Shown here in pieces: positions 38,146-49,966 of a stretch of 64,000 bases of DNA. Each line of letters begins with the position of its first letter. Position 1 is the first letter of the stretch. Made by a program: the position numbers and the translations under genes. The notes under the pieces were generated by a model that searched no databases, was not told the DNA's origin, and worked only from the letters and a program-made list of their open reading frames with translations. The DNA is from Psychrobacter raelei (GTDB taxonomy: Bacteria; Pseudomonadota; Gammaproteobacteria; Pseudomonadales; Moraxellaceae). The DNA lies in contig NZ_CP093310.2 in assembly GCF_022631235.3 (NCBI RefSeq), forward strand, positions 186,001-250,000, in the 5' to 3' direction.

Positions 38146-39093
38146 TCAACGCTCATGCGGTGCATGATGCTGACACTCGTGCGGCTGATGAATATAGGGC
38201 TGCTCGTATTGATGACCAAAAAGCTTTTTAAATTCTTGAGATACGCCCAAATCGCTGGGCTGCCCTTCACAGCAGATGTGTTTATTGAGACAAATGACTC
38301 GGCGACTGCCACGCATCACCCAGTGTAAATCATGGGAGACCACCACCATGGCACACTGCAAAAAAGGTGGTAAGTCATCGATAAACTCATACAGCCAGCG
38401 CTCGCTTTCAGGATCTAAGCCTTGCATCGGCTCATCTAAGATAAGCAGGTCGGGTTTACTGAGCAATGAGCGTGCCAGCAAAATACGCTGGGTCTCACCG
38501 CCTGACAGATGAATAACTTGCTTCTTAAGAAGAGGCGTAACGGACAGACGCTGATACAAAAAAGCCTGCTGCTCAGCAGTCAGCCGGTTTTTGGTCTGTG
38601 CCAATAAGTCTTGCACTCGTAGCGGCAGTATGGCGGGTATGCTAAATTTCTGGGGTACATAGCCAATCTCAAGCTTGGGATGGCGTTTGATGTGTCCTGA
38701 AGTGGGGGTCAATAGTCCCAAAATAAGCTTCATTAAGGTGGACTTGCCAGCGCCGTTGGGGCCGATGACGCTGATTTTCTCACCGCGCTCAATACTAAGA
38801 CTGATATTGCTTAGCAGCACCTTTTGTGCTGGGTCATCAGCCAGTGTTAAGGACTCAGCTTCGGCAGAGCGGGCACCTTTAAGCCAGCCGGAGAGTTTGC
38901 CTTTGGCCGGCTCAGAGACACCTTCTTGTCTATCTAAGCCTCGGCTGCTAATGCTAAAGCCTACGTTGTCCAAATGCATTAATACTGAGGTTGACTCAGA
39001 AGCATTAACCTCAGCGGCAAGCTTTGTGATATTTATCCCAGCGCTGGGTATAACACTGGCCTTAGGCGGGTTAGGCTCTTTTATAAGGCTCAT
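38146..39093 (-). CDS. znuC: Zinc ABC transporter ATP-binding protein ZnuC
   Basis: ATPase of the ZnuABC importer. Walker A GPNGAGKSTLMK, Q-loop YVPQKF, ABC signature LSGGETQRILLARSLL, Walker B LLILDEPMQGLD, and switch His in VVVSHDLHWVM; the C-terminus is His-rich (QPHECQHHAPHER). At 315 residues it has extra sequence: about 35 residues before the first strand and a ~40-residue hydrophilic insert (about 52-92) ahead of Walker A. AAGGATAG ribosome site. It starts 3 nt after zur, so the two are translationally close. Confidence 0.94.
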   Translation of the reverse strand: MSLIKEPNPPKASVIPSAGINITKLAAEVNASESTSVLMHLDNVGFSISSRGLDRQEGVSEPAKGKLSGWLKGARSAEAESLTLADDPAQKVLLSNISLSIERGEKISVIGPNGAGKSTLMKLILGLLTPTSGHIKRHPKLEIGYVPQKFSIPAILPLRVQDLLAQTKNRLTAEQQAFLYQRLSVTPLLKKQVIHLSGGETQRILLARSLLSKPDLLILDEPMQGLDPESERWLYEFIDDLPPFLQCAMVVVSHDLHWVMRGSRRVICLNKHICCEGQPSDLGVSQEFKKLFGHQYEQPYIHQPHECQHHAPHER

Positions 39094-39096
39094 AGA

Positions 39097-39675
39097 CTAT
39101 CCTTGCACTACCGCATCGGCTAGGCTTGGCGAGCAGGTATGGCATAACCCTTTAAGCTCCATCACGCTTTGTTTGACCTCAAAGCCAGCTTGCTGCTTCA
39201 CGTAGCTTGAAATCTCCTGAACGGGCATGCCGCTACATTCTTGTACCCGCTGACAGTCATTGCATAATAAGAATACGGCATTGTGCTCATCGCGGGGATG
39301 GCAACAGGGTACAAAGGCATTCAGTGAGGTCAATTGATGAATAAAGCCGAATTCTAACAAAAACTCTAAGGTTCGATAAATGGTCGGCGGCGCCACCATC
39401 TTGGCTTTATTGCCTTGATCTTGGGCGCGGCTGTCTTGCAGGCTTTGGATTAAGTCATAAGCACCAAGCGGCTTATCAGATTGCAAAATCAGCTGATAAA
39501 CGGTGCGTCTTAAGGGTGTAAAACGGGCGCCTTTAGTCGCACAAAGTTGCTCAGCAGCCAATAGCCGATTCTCAATCTCGGCTTGAGTTAAAGCATGCAC
39601 ATCATGCAAGTGTGGGCCATGATGGTCACAGGGGGCGCTAATTACTGCGTCAGGGGCATTACTAGATACGCTCAT
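39097..39675 (-). CDS. zur: Zinc uptake regulator Zur (Fur family)
   Basis: Zinc-dependent repressor of the znu genes. Fur-family winged helix GARFTPLRRTVYQLIL and APPTIYRTLEFLLEFGFIH; two CxxC pairs (CNDC and CHTC) form the structural zinc site, and His/Cys residues in VPCCHPRDEHN the regulatory site. The His-rich N-terminus (CDHHGPHLHDVH) is an unusual extension. Linkage to znuCB and divergence from znuA identify it as Zur rather than Fur. GAGGTGAG ribosome site. Confidence 0.93.
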   Translation of the reverse strand: MSVSSNAPDAVISAPCDHHGPHLHDVHALTQAEIENRLLAAEQLCATKGARFTPLRRTVYQLILQSDKPLGAYDLIQSLQDSRAQDQGNKAKMVAPPTIYRTLEFLLEFGFIHQLTSLNAFVPCCHPRDEHNAVFLLCNDCQRVQECSGMPVQEISSYVKQQAGFEVKQSVMELKGLCHTCSPSLADAVVQG

Positions 39676-39733
39676 AACTCACCTCAGAAGTGGGCCTTAC
39701 AATAAATTTGTAAAAATGCTTAAAATTATATTA

Positions 39734-39746
39734 GTTATAGTATAAC
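39734..39746. promoter_or_regulatory. Zur-box-like operator between zur and znuA
   Basis: GTTATAGTATAAC is a perfect dyad about a central G and matches the core of the Zur consensus GTTATAnTATAAC. It sits 59 bp from zur and 125 bp from znuA, ready to control both directions. Confidence 0.8.
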
Positions 39747-39870
39747 ATATCTGTGTATAGATAGAGAATACTGTTTATTGACGCTATTTTACTTACGCGC
39801 GTCTGCTCGCCACTGCGTCATTAGTATTTGCCAGCTGCTTATCATTAATTGCCTTATCACAGAGAATAGT

Positions 39871-40848
39871 ATGTTCCCAGCTCAGCCTAACACCGCCTTA
39901 CACTCTTTATTATCAAAACAGTCATTATCTGTGCGTTTAAAGCAGTTAGCACGCGGGGTAGGGGCCCTGTTATTAACCAGTGCAGCACTGACAACCTCTG
40001 CCAATGCGGCGCTATCAACAGCCGCCGCCCCTATAGGGATTGACCAGCTGCCAGCTGCCATACGCGACAATACCCAGATTGCCATTAGTAACTATCCTTT
40101 GTTTTTACTCAGTGAAGCGGTCACCAAGGGCGCGCCCTCAGGCAAGCTTTTATTAGATCCAGGTGATGTGGGCCATCATGGCAGCCTAAGCCCCAGCGAT
40201 ATGAAGAAGGTACAAGACAGCCGTTATGTGATCTGGTTTGGCAGTCAGCTAGAGTCCAATTTGGCCAAGCCTTTGGCAAAAACTCATAATAGTATTAGCT
40301 TATTTGGCCTAAAGGCTTTTCATCGTGAGCCGCTGCGTGATGTCAAAGCAGAGCCCATTGAAGGCACTTTAGATCCGCACATTTGGCTAGACCCCAATAA
40401 TGCCAAAGCCATCACCCGAGCACTGGGCGCAATTTACAGTCGTGCCAATCCAGAGTACAAAGCGATTTATGCCGCCAACGTGCAACGCTTCGCACAGCAA
40501 ATGGACAGTGCGGTACAACAGGCTTTCGTCAGCAGCAAATCGCCTCGACCTTATTGGGCGTATCATGATGCCTTTCACTATATAGAGCCGGCCCTTAATT
40601 TACGCTTAGCAGGGGCGCTTACCTCAGACCATCACCTACCACCCAAAGCCAGTCAATTTCATTGGTTAAAACAAAATCGCCCCAAGCCTACCATGTGTAT
40701 GCTGTTGCAAGCAGACAGTAATCAAGGCGTGCTCAGCAAACTAAAACCTATTAATAGTACAGTGCAACAAGAAGACATGAGCGGCGCCACTGACTTTATC
40801 TCAGGCTGGCAAGCTTTGGCCAAAGACATCAATACGTGTATTGGCTAG
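39871..40848 (+). CDS. znuA: Zinc ABC transporter substrate-binding protein ZnuA
   Basis: Periplasmic zinc-binding component. A signal peptide follows a basic N-terminus (VGALLLTSAALTTSANA, cleavage after ANA). Zinc ligands are in DPHIWLDPNNA, YHDAFHYIEP and SDHHLPPKASQFHW; a terminal Cys (INTCIG) probably forms a disulfide as in E. coli ZnuA. The His-rich loop typical of ZnuA is reduced to GHHGSLSPSD. The frame is open from 39778, but the ATG at 39871 with AGAGAA gives a sensible signal peptide (325 aa). Divergent from zur-znuCB around the Zur-like box. Confidence 0.93.
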   Translation: MFPAQPNTALHSLLSKQSLSVRLKQLARGVGALLLTSAALTTSANAALSTAAAPIGIDQLPAAIRDNTQIAISNYPLFLLSEAVTKGAPSGKLLLDPGDVGHHGSLSPSDMKKVQDSRYVIWFGSQLESNLAKPLAKTHNSISLFGLKAFHREPLRDVKAEPIEGTLDPHIWLDPNNAKAITRALGAIYSRANPEYKAIYAANVQRFAQQMDSAVQQAFVSSKSPRPYWAYHDAFHYIEPALNLRLAGALTSDHHLPPKASQFHWLKQNRPKPTMCMLLQADSNQGVLSKLKPINSTVQQEDMSGATDFISGWQALAKDINTCIG

Positions 40849-40918
40849 AGCGAGCGGTATAAGCTGACGTTGAGTATTGTTAAGGTTGCTGTTAAATATT
40901 GCTTACAGTGTTGTATAA

Positions 40919-40926
40919 AAAAAGTA
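40919..40926 (+). repeat. Left 8-bp target-site duplication of the IS
   Basis: AAAAAGTA directly abuts the left inverted repeat and is identical to 41635-41642. Confidence 0.93.
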
Positions 40927-41634
40927 GGGGCTGTCCTAGATAAGTAAAATTATTTAGGATAGCACTATGAGAAAGAGTAAACTAAGTTGGTATAAACAAA
41001 GCAGACTAATCGAGTTATTTGTTGCCGGTTCTACCGCGAGAACAGCAGCAAGCCTAATTGGTATTAATAAAACGACAGCCAGTTATTACTTTCATAGGCT
41101 AAGACTGCTTATTTACGAGAATAGTCAAGACCCTGGTCTATTTGAAGGCGAAATCGAAGTAGACGAATCATACTTTGGTGGAACTCGTAAAGGCAAGCGA
41201 GGGCGAGGTGCTGGTAGCAAAGTGCCCGTGTTTGGTCTATTAAAGCGTAATGGCAAGGTCTACGCTTGTATTATACCCAATGCTAAAGCAGATACTTTGA
41301 TCCCCATCATAAGAGAAAAAGTGAAGCCTGATAGCATTGTTTATACTGACTCATTTAAAAGCTATAACGCATTAGATGTCAGTGAGTTTACTCATTATCG
41401 TATCAACCACTCCAAAACCTTTGTTAATGACAAGAATCACATTAATGGTATAGAGAACTTTTGGAACCAAGCTAAACGGCATCTACGTAAGTTTAACGGA
41501 GTTCCAAAAGAACATTTTCACCTCTATTTAAAGGAATGTGAGTGGCGTTTTAATCACAGTGACCCAAAGTCGCAATTACTACAATTAAAACAATGGGTTA
41601 AACAGGGTTTGAACTAGTTATCTAGGACAGCCCC
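40927..41634 (+). mobile_element. Intact IS1595-family (IS1016 group) insertion sequence, 708 bp
   Basis: Bounded by perfect 17-bp terminal inverted repeats GGGGCTGTCCTAGATAA (40927-40943 and complement at 41618-41634) and flanked by identical 8-bp direct repeats AAAAAGTA. One complete transposase gene fills the element. 8-bp duplication fits the IS1595 family. Identical ends, perfect duplication and an open gene indicate a recent, probably active insertion. It lies in the znuA-atpI spacer and interrupts no gene. Confidence 0.93.
40967..41617 (+). CDS. IS1016-like transposase (ISXO2-like DDE domain)
   Basis: 216-residue transposase. The N-terminal helix-turn-helix AGSTARTAASLIGINKTTASYYF is followed by the ISXO2-like catalytic domain: first Asp in EVDESYFGG, second in YTDSFKSY, and the late block HINGIENFWNQAKRHLRKFNG. 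It closely resembles, from memory, the IS1016 transposases of Neisseria and Haemophilus. Complete and undamaged, ending 17 nt inside the right inverted repeat boundary. Confidence 0.93.
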   Translation: MRKSKLSWYKQSRLIELFVAGSTARTAASLIGINKTTASYYFHRLRLLIYENSQDPGLFEGEIEVDESYFGGTRKGKRGRGAGSKVPVFGLLKRNGKVYACIIPNAKADTLIPIIREKVKPDSIVYTDSFKSYNALDVSEFTHYRINHSKTFVNDKNHINGIENFWNQAKRHLRKFNGVPKEHFHLYLKECEWRFNHSDPKSQLLQLKQWVKQGLN

Positions 41635-41642
41635 AAAAAGTA
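41635..41642 (+). repeat. Right 8-bp target-site duplication of the IS
   Basis: AAAAAGTA directly follows the right inverted repeat and equals 40919-40926. Confidence 0.93.
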
Positions 41643-41665
41643 TTTGACAAAACGATATTTTTTCC

Positions 41666-41694
41666 TTGCTTTAGGGAAAAGCGCTCTCTATAAT
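41666..41694 (+). promoter_or_regulatory. Sigma-70 promoter candidate for the atp operon
   Basis: TTGCTT (41666-41671), 17-nt spacer, perfect TATAAT (41689-41694), 28 bp before the atpI ATG. The IS insertion ends 24 bp upstream of the -35, so the promoter core is intact but the upstream context has been replaced. Confidence 0.65.
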
Positions 41695-41722
41695 AGTCGG
41701 CGTTTTGTATTACAGAAAAGCC

Positions 41723-42172
41723 ATGTCAATTCAATCAAAAGCGCCACTACGCGCATCGCAAAGAAAAGAGCTGCAACGCCAAAAACTACGACGACAAGCT
41801 CGGCTTAGAGCCCTCGTTCTTCTAGTGATTATCGGTGCTGCCTGGATAATTGACTTTGCTTTTTTTAATAATACGACAAGCAATGACAGCGCTTATGCGT
41901 TTATTATCGCCAAAAGCGTGGCTTTAGGGGCGTTATTAAACTGGGTAGCCCAAACAGTCTTTGCTTGGTTTATATTTCGCTATAGCGGTGCTCAAGCCAG
42001 ACAAAATATAGTAGGCAGTTTATATTTTGGTCAAATTGTTAAATGGGTGATCGTTATTGCTGGATTTAGTCTTATTTTTATGACTATTAAGTCGCTTTCA
42101 GCCGCTGCTATCGTCGTGGGATTTATGACCATGCAGATAGGGCAGTTTTTAACCTTATGGAAAATCCGTTAG
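41723..42172 (+). CDS. atpI: ATP synthase subunit I
   Basis: Small, poorly conserved membrane protein thought to help assemble the c-ring. About 149 residues: a basic N-terminus (QRKELQRQKLRRQARLR) and four hydrophobic helices, including the SVALGALLNWVAQTVFAWFIFRYSGAQ region typical of AtpI. The frame is open from 41705 (TTG); ATG at 41723 is preferred. First gene of the atp operon; 355 nt separate it from atpB. Confidence 0.88.
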   Translation: MSIQSKAPLRASQRKELQRQKLRRQARLRALVLLVIIGAAWIIDFAFFNNTTSNDSAYAFIIAKSVALGALLNWVAQTVFAWFIFRYSGAQARQNIVGSLYFGQIVKWVIVIAGFSLIFMTIKSLSAAAIVVGFMTMQIGQFLTLWKIR

Positions 42173-43394
<1,222 letters not shown>

Positions 43395-43410
43395 TTAAAG
43401 TTTTTCTTAG

Positions 43411-43674
<264 letters not shown>

Positions 43675-43695
43675 TTTAAACATCAGTGACCCCTG

Positions 43696-43744
43696 TTGAC
43701 CATTCGAAGTAATTTTGAATTTTTATCAGATACCGAGTGGTCAA
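43696..43744 (+). other. Hairpin in the atpE-atpF spacer
   Basis: TTGACCATTCG and CGAGTGGTCAA form an 11-bp stem (one T-G pair) around a 27-nt AT-rich loop. No T run follows. Confidence 0.65.
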
Positions 43745-43778
43745 TGATACTGATTTTTATTAATAAAGAGGTGATCGT

Positions 43779-44249
43779 GTGAATATTAATCTTACCCTAA
43801 TCGGTCAGTCCATAGCGTTTGCAATTTTTGTTCTGTTTTGCATGAAGTTCATTTGGCCCGCTCTTATGGGTGCTATTAGTGAGCGTCAGCAAAAGATAGC
43901 TGATGGTCTTAATGCAGCCGAGAAGGCAAAAGCAGACTTAGCAAGTGCTGAACAATCAGTTGAGCAAGAACTTGCGACAGCGAAAGCGAAAGCTGCTGCA
44001 CTGATTGAGCAAGCGAACAAAAGCGCTAACCAGCTTATCGAAGAAGCAAAAGCGCAAGCCCAAGTGGAAGGCGAACGTATTCGTCAACAAGCCCGTGAAT
44101 CAATCGATCTTGAGATCAATCAAGCACGTGAAAGTTTACGTACTCAGGTTTCTGAGCTTGCCGTACTTGGTGCTGAGCAAATTCTAAAAGAAAAAGTTGA
44201 TCAGCAAACGCATGCCAATATGCTTAATGAATTGGCTGCTAAGCTATAA
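43779..44249 (+). CDS. atpF: ATP synthase subunit b
   Basis: Peripheral stalk protein: one N-terminal membrane helix (about residues 5-27, [22 protein letters not shown]) and a long charged coiled coil rich in Ala, Glu, Gln and Lys. 156 residues, same as E. coli. GTG start after AGAGGTG. Confidence 0.96.
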   Translation: MNINLTLIGQSIAFAIFVLFCMKFIWPALMGAISERQQKIADGLNAAEKAKADLASAEQSVEQELATAKAKAAALIEQANKSANQLIEEAKAQAQVEGERIRQQARESIDLEINQARESLRTQVSELAVLGAEQILKEKVDQQTHANMLNELAAKL

Positions 44250-44463
44250 TCGATAGAGTTAAATTAAAAGCACTATTGTTCTTTCAGTTGATGTCAATCG
44301 GCTGAGCTAAGCGCTAATAATGCTGCAGTTTGCCACAGCGATGTTGTTGACTGTTCGTTATCACCTTAGTCCACAGTAGGGGTTAACTCTTATCAATAAT
44401 CAATTTCTCATACCTGGTTTGTTTTATATAAAGTTTTACATAAAATATGGCTAAGAGGACATA

Positions 44464-45093
44464 ATGGCTGAATTATCTACACTAGCGAGACCCTACGCCA
44501 AAGCAGCATTTGACTATGCCCATGAAAACTCAGTCATTGGTGAGTGGGAAGATTTCTTGTTTATCGCAAGCAGCGTGGTTGGTGATTCTGCCTTTGTGCA
44601 AATGCTAGAAAACCCCGCTATTACTGCTGAGCAAAAAGCTGACATGTTAGTTAGCATCTATGACGAGCAAGTAACCTCAACTGAGGAGACACCGCTTAAG
44701 TCTTTGCTTCTTAGCACTCAAAGTCATAAAGATGAGGCGCAGTCTAACCAAGCTCTTCCGGCCGCAACCCCTCAAATCAAAAACTTTGTGCACCAATTGG
44801 CCGAGCAAGAACGTTTGAGCTTAATACCTCAGGTATATGAGCAATTTCGCTTGCATCGTGCTCAAGCACTCAAACAAGTCAACGCATATGTGACGTCTGC
44901 TTATCCGCTAAGTGAGACACAGCGTGTCATGATTCAAAAGCGCTTAGAAGAATCTTTAAAAGCATCTGTTATTATTCATGAAGATGTAGATCCTAGTTTA
45001 TTAGCGGGTGCCACTGTTAAAATTGGCGACAAGCTTGTTGATGACTCGGTGCGTGGAAAATTAAAACAGTTAAAAACACAGCTAACTGCTTAA
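44464..45093 (+). CDS. atpH: ATP synthase subunit delta
   Basis: Connects the F1 top to the b stalk. N-terminal LARPYAKAAFDYA and C-terminal VTSAYPLSETQRVMIQKRLEE, DPSLLAGATVKIGDKLVDDSVRGKLKQLK are diagnostic. 209 residues against about 178 in E. coli: an extra hydrophilic segment (about 78-108, containing EETPLKSLLLSTQSHKDEAQ) lies between the helical N-domain and the rest. Preceded by a 214-nt spacer. Confidence 0.95.
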   Translation: MAELSTLARPYAKAAFDYAHENSVIGEWEDFLFIASSVVGDSAFVQMLENPAITAEQKADMLVSIYDEQVTSTEETPLKSLLLSTQSHKDEAQSNQALPAATPQIKNFVHQLAEQERLSLIPQVYEQFRLHRAQALKQVNAYVTSAYPLSETQRVMIQKRLEESLKASVIIHEDVDPSLLAGATVKIGDKLVDDSVRGKLKQLKTQLTA

Positions 45094-45158
45094 CGCATAA
45101 TTAAAAATAATAATAGTGGCCCAACACGGCTTACTGTATACATACAGGCTATTATTAA

Positions 45159-45207
45159 AGTACTTATAACAGTAACTTTTGCCTAATAATAACAGTTACT
45201 AAGTACT
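45159..45207 (+). other. Bulged hairpin in the atpH-atpA spacer
   Basis: AGTACTTA and GTAAC on the left pair with GTTAC and TAAGTACT on the right, leaving a 5-nt bulge. No T run follows. Confidence 0.55.
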
Positions 45208-45256
45208 AATAAACCGGCGAGTAAGCAGGCAATCACAAATTAAAGGAAACAAGGCA

Positions 45257-46801
45257 ATGCAACAATTGAATCCAGCAGAAATCAGTCAACTGATTAAGCA
45301 GCGTATTCAAGACCTTGATACGAGTGCAACCGCTAAAAATGAAGGCACTATTGTCAAAGTATCTGATGGTATTGTTCAGATTCATGGTCTTGAAGATGCG
45401 ATGTACGGTGAGATGATTGAGTTTGAAGGCGATGTCTATGGTATGGCATTGAACCTTGAACAAGACTCCGTCGGTGCGGTTGTTTTGGGTGATTACCTAG
45501 GTCTTCAAGAAGGTCAAAAAGCTTACTGTACTGGCCGTATTTTAGAAGTACCAGTAGGTCCTGAATTATTAGGCCGCGTGGTTGACGCCTTAGGTAACCC
45601 TATTGATGGTAAAGGCCCAATCAACGCTAAGCTAACTGATAAAGTTGAAAAAATCGCCCCTGGTGTTATCGCTCGTCAATCTGTTGATGAGCCAGTAATG
45701 ACCGGTTATAAAGCGGTTGATACCATGATTCCAATCGGTCGTGGTCAGCGTGAGCTTATCATTGGTGACCGTCAGACCGGTAAAACTGCTATGGCCATCG
45801 ACGCCATTATTGCTCAGAAAAACTCTGGCATTAAGTGTGTGTACGTAGCCATCGGTCAAAAACGCTCAACCATCGCAAACGTAGTACGTAAGCTTGAAGA
45901 AACTGGCGCTTTAGCCTACACAACTGTGGTTGTGGCTTCAGCTTCTGAGCCTGCAGCACTTCAGTACATCGCGCCATACTCTGGCTGTACTATGGGTGAA
46001 TACTTCCGTGACCGTGGTGAAGACGCGCTAATCGTTTATGATGATTTATCAAAACAAGCGGTAGCTTATCGTCAGATTTCGCTACTACTACGTCGTCCAC
46101 CAGGTCGTGAAGCTTATCCAGGTGACGTTTTCTATCTTCACTCACGCCTATTAGAGCGCGCATCACGCGTAAACGCAGCGTATGTTGAAGAGTTCACTAA
46201 CGGTGAAGTAAAAGGTCAGACCGGTTCTTTAACCGCACTACCTATTATTGAAACTCAAGCAGGTGACGTATCTGCATTCGTACCAACCAACGTAATTTCT
46301 ATTACTGATGGTCAGATCTTCTTAGAATCAAGTCTGTTTAACTCAGGTATTCGTCCTGCAGTTAACGCCGGTATCTCTGTATCACGTGTTGGTGGTGCCG
46401 CTCAGACTAAGATCATTAAGAAATTATCTGGTGGTATTCGTACTGCATTGGCTCAGTATCGTGAATTGGCAGCGTTTGCTCAGTTTGCATCTGACCTTGA
46501 TGATGCGACCAAGCAACAGCTTGATCACGGTGAGCGTGTTACCGAATTAATGAAGCAGAAGCAGTATCAACCAATGTCAATTGCGGAACAAGCCGCGGTT
46601 ATCTTCGCCTCGAACGAAGGTTACTTAAGCGCTATTCCTGTTGAGAAAATTGGTGCATGGGAAGAGGCTTACCTACGTTACATGTATGACGAGCAAGCTG
46701 ACTTGATGCAAGAGATTAACGACACTGCAAACTATAATGATGATATTGCGGGCCGATTAAAATCTTCAGTTGAAACGTTTTTACAAAACCACACTTTCTA
46801 A
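45257..46801 (+). CDS. atpA: ATP synthase subunit alpha
   Basis: Non-catalytic nucleotide-binding subunit of the F1 hexamer. Walker [11 protein letters not shown] near residue 170, [16 protein letters not shown], the alpha signature [17 protein letters not shown] and the Arg finger region [12 protein letters not shown]. 514 residues, normal length. AAAGGAAAC ribosome site. Confidence 0.98.
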   Translation: MQQLNPAEISQLIKQRIQDLDTSATAKNEGTIVKVSDGIVQIHGLEDAMYGEMIEFEGDVYGMALNLEQDSVGAVVLGDYLGLQEGQKAYCTGRILEVPVGPELLGRVVDALGNPIDGKGPINAKLTDKVEKIAPGVIARQSVDEPVMTGYKAVDTMIPIGRGQRELIIGDRQTGKTAMAIDAIIAQKNSGIKCVYVAIGQKRSTIANVVRKLEETGALAYTTVVVASASEPAALQYIAPYSGCTMGEYFRDRGEDALIVYDDLSKQAVAYRQISLLLRRPPGREAYPGDVFYLHSRLLERASRVNAAYVEEFTNGEVKGQTGSLTALPIIETQAGDVSAFVPTNVISITDGQIFLESSLFNSGIRPAVNAGISVSRVGGAAQTKIIKKLSGGIRTALAQYRELAAFAQFASDLDDATKQQLDHGERVTELMKQKQYQPMSIAEQAAVIFASNEGYLSAIPVEKIGAWEEAYLRYMYDEQADLMQEINDTANYNDDIAGRLKSSVETFLQNHTF

Positions 46802-46810
46802 GTAACAAGG

Positions 46811-46835
46811 GTGCGATCAGCTTAGCTGGTCGCAC
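46811..46835 (+). other. Hairpin in the atpA-atpG spacer
   Basis: GTGCGATCAGC pairs with GCTGGTCGCAC (one T-G pair) around TTA. No T run follows, so it is not a typical terminator. Confidence 0.75.
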
Positions 46836-46896
46836 TATTTGAAGTGTGACGTTTCAAGATTAATCCTCATTTAAACCCCGCCGAATTGGAAATGTT

Positions 46897-47778
46897 ATGG
46901 CAAGTTTAAAAGAAATTCGTGCTAAGGTTACCAGCATCAAGAGTACGCAGAAGATTACGCGTGCGATGCAGATGGTAGCCGCCAGTAAAATGCGCCGTGC
47001 CCAAGAGCGTATGGAAGTTGGTCGTCCTTATGCTGAAAGTATGCGCCGTGTGGTCTCACACTTAGTGAATGCTTCTTCAGATTATAAGCATCCTTATATG
47101 ACTAACCGTTCGGTAAATCGTGTTGGCTATATTCTAGTGACTTCTGATCGTGGTTTGGCAGGTGGGTTAAACATTAACTTGTTTAAAAAGTTAATGCACC
47201 ACGTTCAAGAATTTCAAAATCAGTCTGTTGAAGCTGAGTTTGCTGTAATTGGCTCTAAAGGCGTCAGCTTCTTTAAGAGCTTTGGCGGTAAAGTAACTTC
47301 AGCAGTCACTGATTATGGCGATAATCCAACATTTGAGCAGTTAAATGCTCCTGTTCAAGCCATGCTTGATGATTATGCTAATGGTCGTCTAGATCGTATT
47401 TACATGGTTTACAATAAGTTTGTTAACGCGATGACGCAACAACCTATTGTTACCCAATTGGTTCCTCTACCAGACAGTGCTATTGACTCTGCAGATGCTG
47501 GTATCAATACAGAGCTTAGCTGGGACTATATCTACGAGCCTGATGTGAAGACATTGATTGATGGTTTGCTTAATCGTTATATCGAATCAATTGTTTATCA
47601 AGCGGTCATGGAAAATATTGCCTCTGAGCAGTCGGCACGTATGGTTGCGATGAAAGCAGCAACTGATAACGCTGGTGACCTAATTAATGATTTACAGTTA
47701 GTTTATAACAAGCTGCGTCAAGCGGCAATTACCCGAGAGATTTCGGAGATTGTCGGCGGTGCTGCTGCTGTTTCCTAA
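46897..47778 (+). CDS. atpG: ATP synthase subunit gamma
   Basis: Central rotor shaft. N-terminal helix [33 protein letters not shown] and C-terminal [37 protein letters not shown] are the classical gamma signatures. 293 residues, near the E. coli length (287). atpD begins 38 nt later. Confidence 0.97.
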   Translation: MASLKEIRAKVTSIKSTQKITRAMQMVAASKMRRAQERMEVGRPYAESMRRVVSHLVNASSDYKHPYMTNRSVNRVGYILVTSDRGLAGGLNINLFKKLMHHVQEFQNQSVEAEFAVIGSKGVSFFKSFGGKVTSAVTDYGDNPTFEQLNAPVQAMLDDYANGRLDRIYMVYNKFVNAMTQQPIVTQLVPLPDSAIDSADAGINTELSWDYIYEPDVKTLIDGLLNRYIESIVYQAVMENIASEQSARMVAMKAATDNAGDLINDLQLVYNKLRQAAITREISEIVGGAAAVS

Positions 47779-47798
47779 TTGACATACCTATATTTTAG

Positions 47799-49244
<1,446 letters not shown>

Positions 49245-49261
49245 TGAGATAGTGCTAAACA

Positions 49262-49297
49262 GGGTGTGGCATATTTCATATAAAGTATGTCACACTC
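49262..49297 (+). other. Hairpin in the atpD-atpC spacer
   Basis: GGGTGTGGCATA pairs with TATGTCACACTC (two G-T pairs) around a 12-nt loop. No T run follows; it may reduce or stabilise transcripts into atpC. Confidence 0.65.
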
Positions 49298-49374
49298 AGA
49301 TTAGCGATCAGCTATCGCAATTTAAGACATTTATATCAAATTAGTAAGTTAATGAGTGAATAACGGAGAGTCGC

Positions 49375-49791
49375 ATGGCAACCTTACAGTGCCGAGTAGT
49401 CAGTGCTCGTGAAGAGATATATGCTGGTGAAATCAGTATGTTAATTGCGACGGGTAGTGAAGGTGAAGTTGGTATATTAGCAGGTCATACCCCGCTCATC
49501 ACACTATTAAAACCGGGCTCAATGCGCATTCAAACACCTGATGGAAATGAAGAAGTCATCTATGTGTCTGGCGGTGTTCTTGAGGTTCAGCCTAAGCTTG
49601 TGACCGTACTTGCAGACACTGCAGTGCGTGCCCATGACTTAGATGAAGCTAAGATTGTTGAAGCTCGTAAAAAAGCAGAGCAAATGCTGGCTAATCAGAC
49701 TGAGACTTTACAGACCAATGCGGCATTGGCCTCTTTGGCAGAATCTGTTGCCCAGCTACAAACGATTAGAAAATATCGTAACCGTGCTTAA
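49375..49791 (+). CDS. atpC: ATP synthase subunit epsilon
   Basis: Rotor subunit with regulatory role in F1. N-terminal beta sandwich (LQCRVVSAREEIYAGEISML, GEVGILAGHTPLITLLKPG, YVSGGVLEVQPKLVTVLAD) and a C-terminal helical pair (DEAKIVEARKKAEQML). 138 residues, as in E. coli. Last gene of the operon, followed by a terminator. Confidence 0.97.
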   Translation: MATLQCRVVSAREEIYAGEISMLIATGSEGEVGILAGHTPLITLLKPGSMRIQTPDGNEEVIYVSGGVLEVQPKLVTVLADTAVRAHDLDEAKIVEARKKAEQMLANQTETLQTNAALASLAESVAQLQTIRKYRNRA

Positions 49792-49838
49792 GGCTTATAC
49801 TGCCTAGTAGTGTATACATATTAAATACTTATTAAAAT

Positions 49839-49869
49839 AAAAAAACAGCCTATACTAGGCTGTTTTTTT
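49839..49869 (+). terminator. Intrinsic terminator of the atp operon
   Basis: CAGCCTA pairs with TAGGCTG around TAC, flanked by A7 and T7. Confidence 0.92.
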
Positions 49870-49966
49870 ATGACAATATAGTTAATCTATATACTAAATG
49901 TAATGCATACTTTTAAGTAGAGAAGGCAATCACAGTAAACATTGATAACTGTTTTGAGGAAGAATA

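Noticed and set aside
38033..38149. Longer znuB starting at 38149
   Set aside because: The codon is TTG, no ribosome site precedes it, and the extra 39 residues do not resemble the ZnuB N-terminus.
38675..39205. 176-codon rightward ORF over znuC and zur
   Set aside because: Spans the boundary of two well-supported opposite-strand genes, so it is a shadow.
41644..41694. TTGACA at 41644 paired with TATAAT at 41689 as an IS-created hybrid promoter
   Set aside because: The spacing is 39 nt, far beyond 16-18. TTGCTT at 41666 gives the correct 17-nt spacing.
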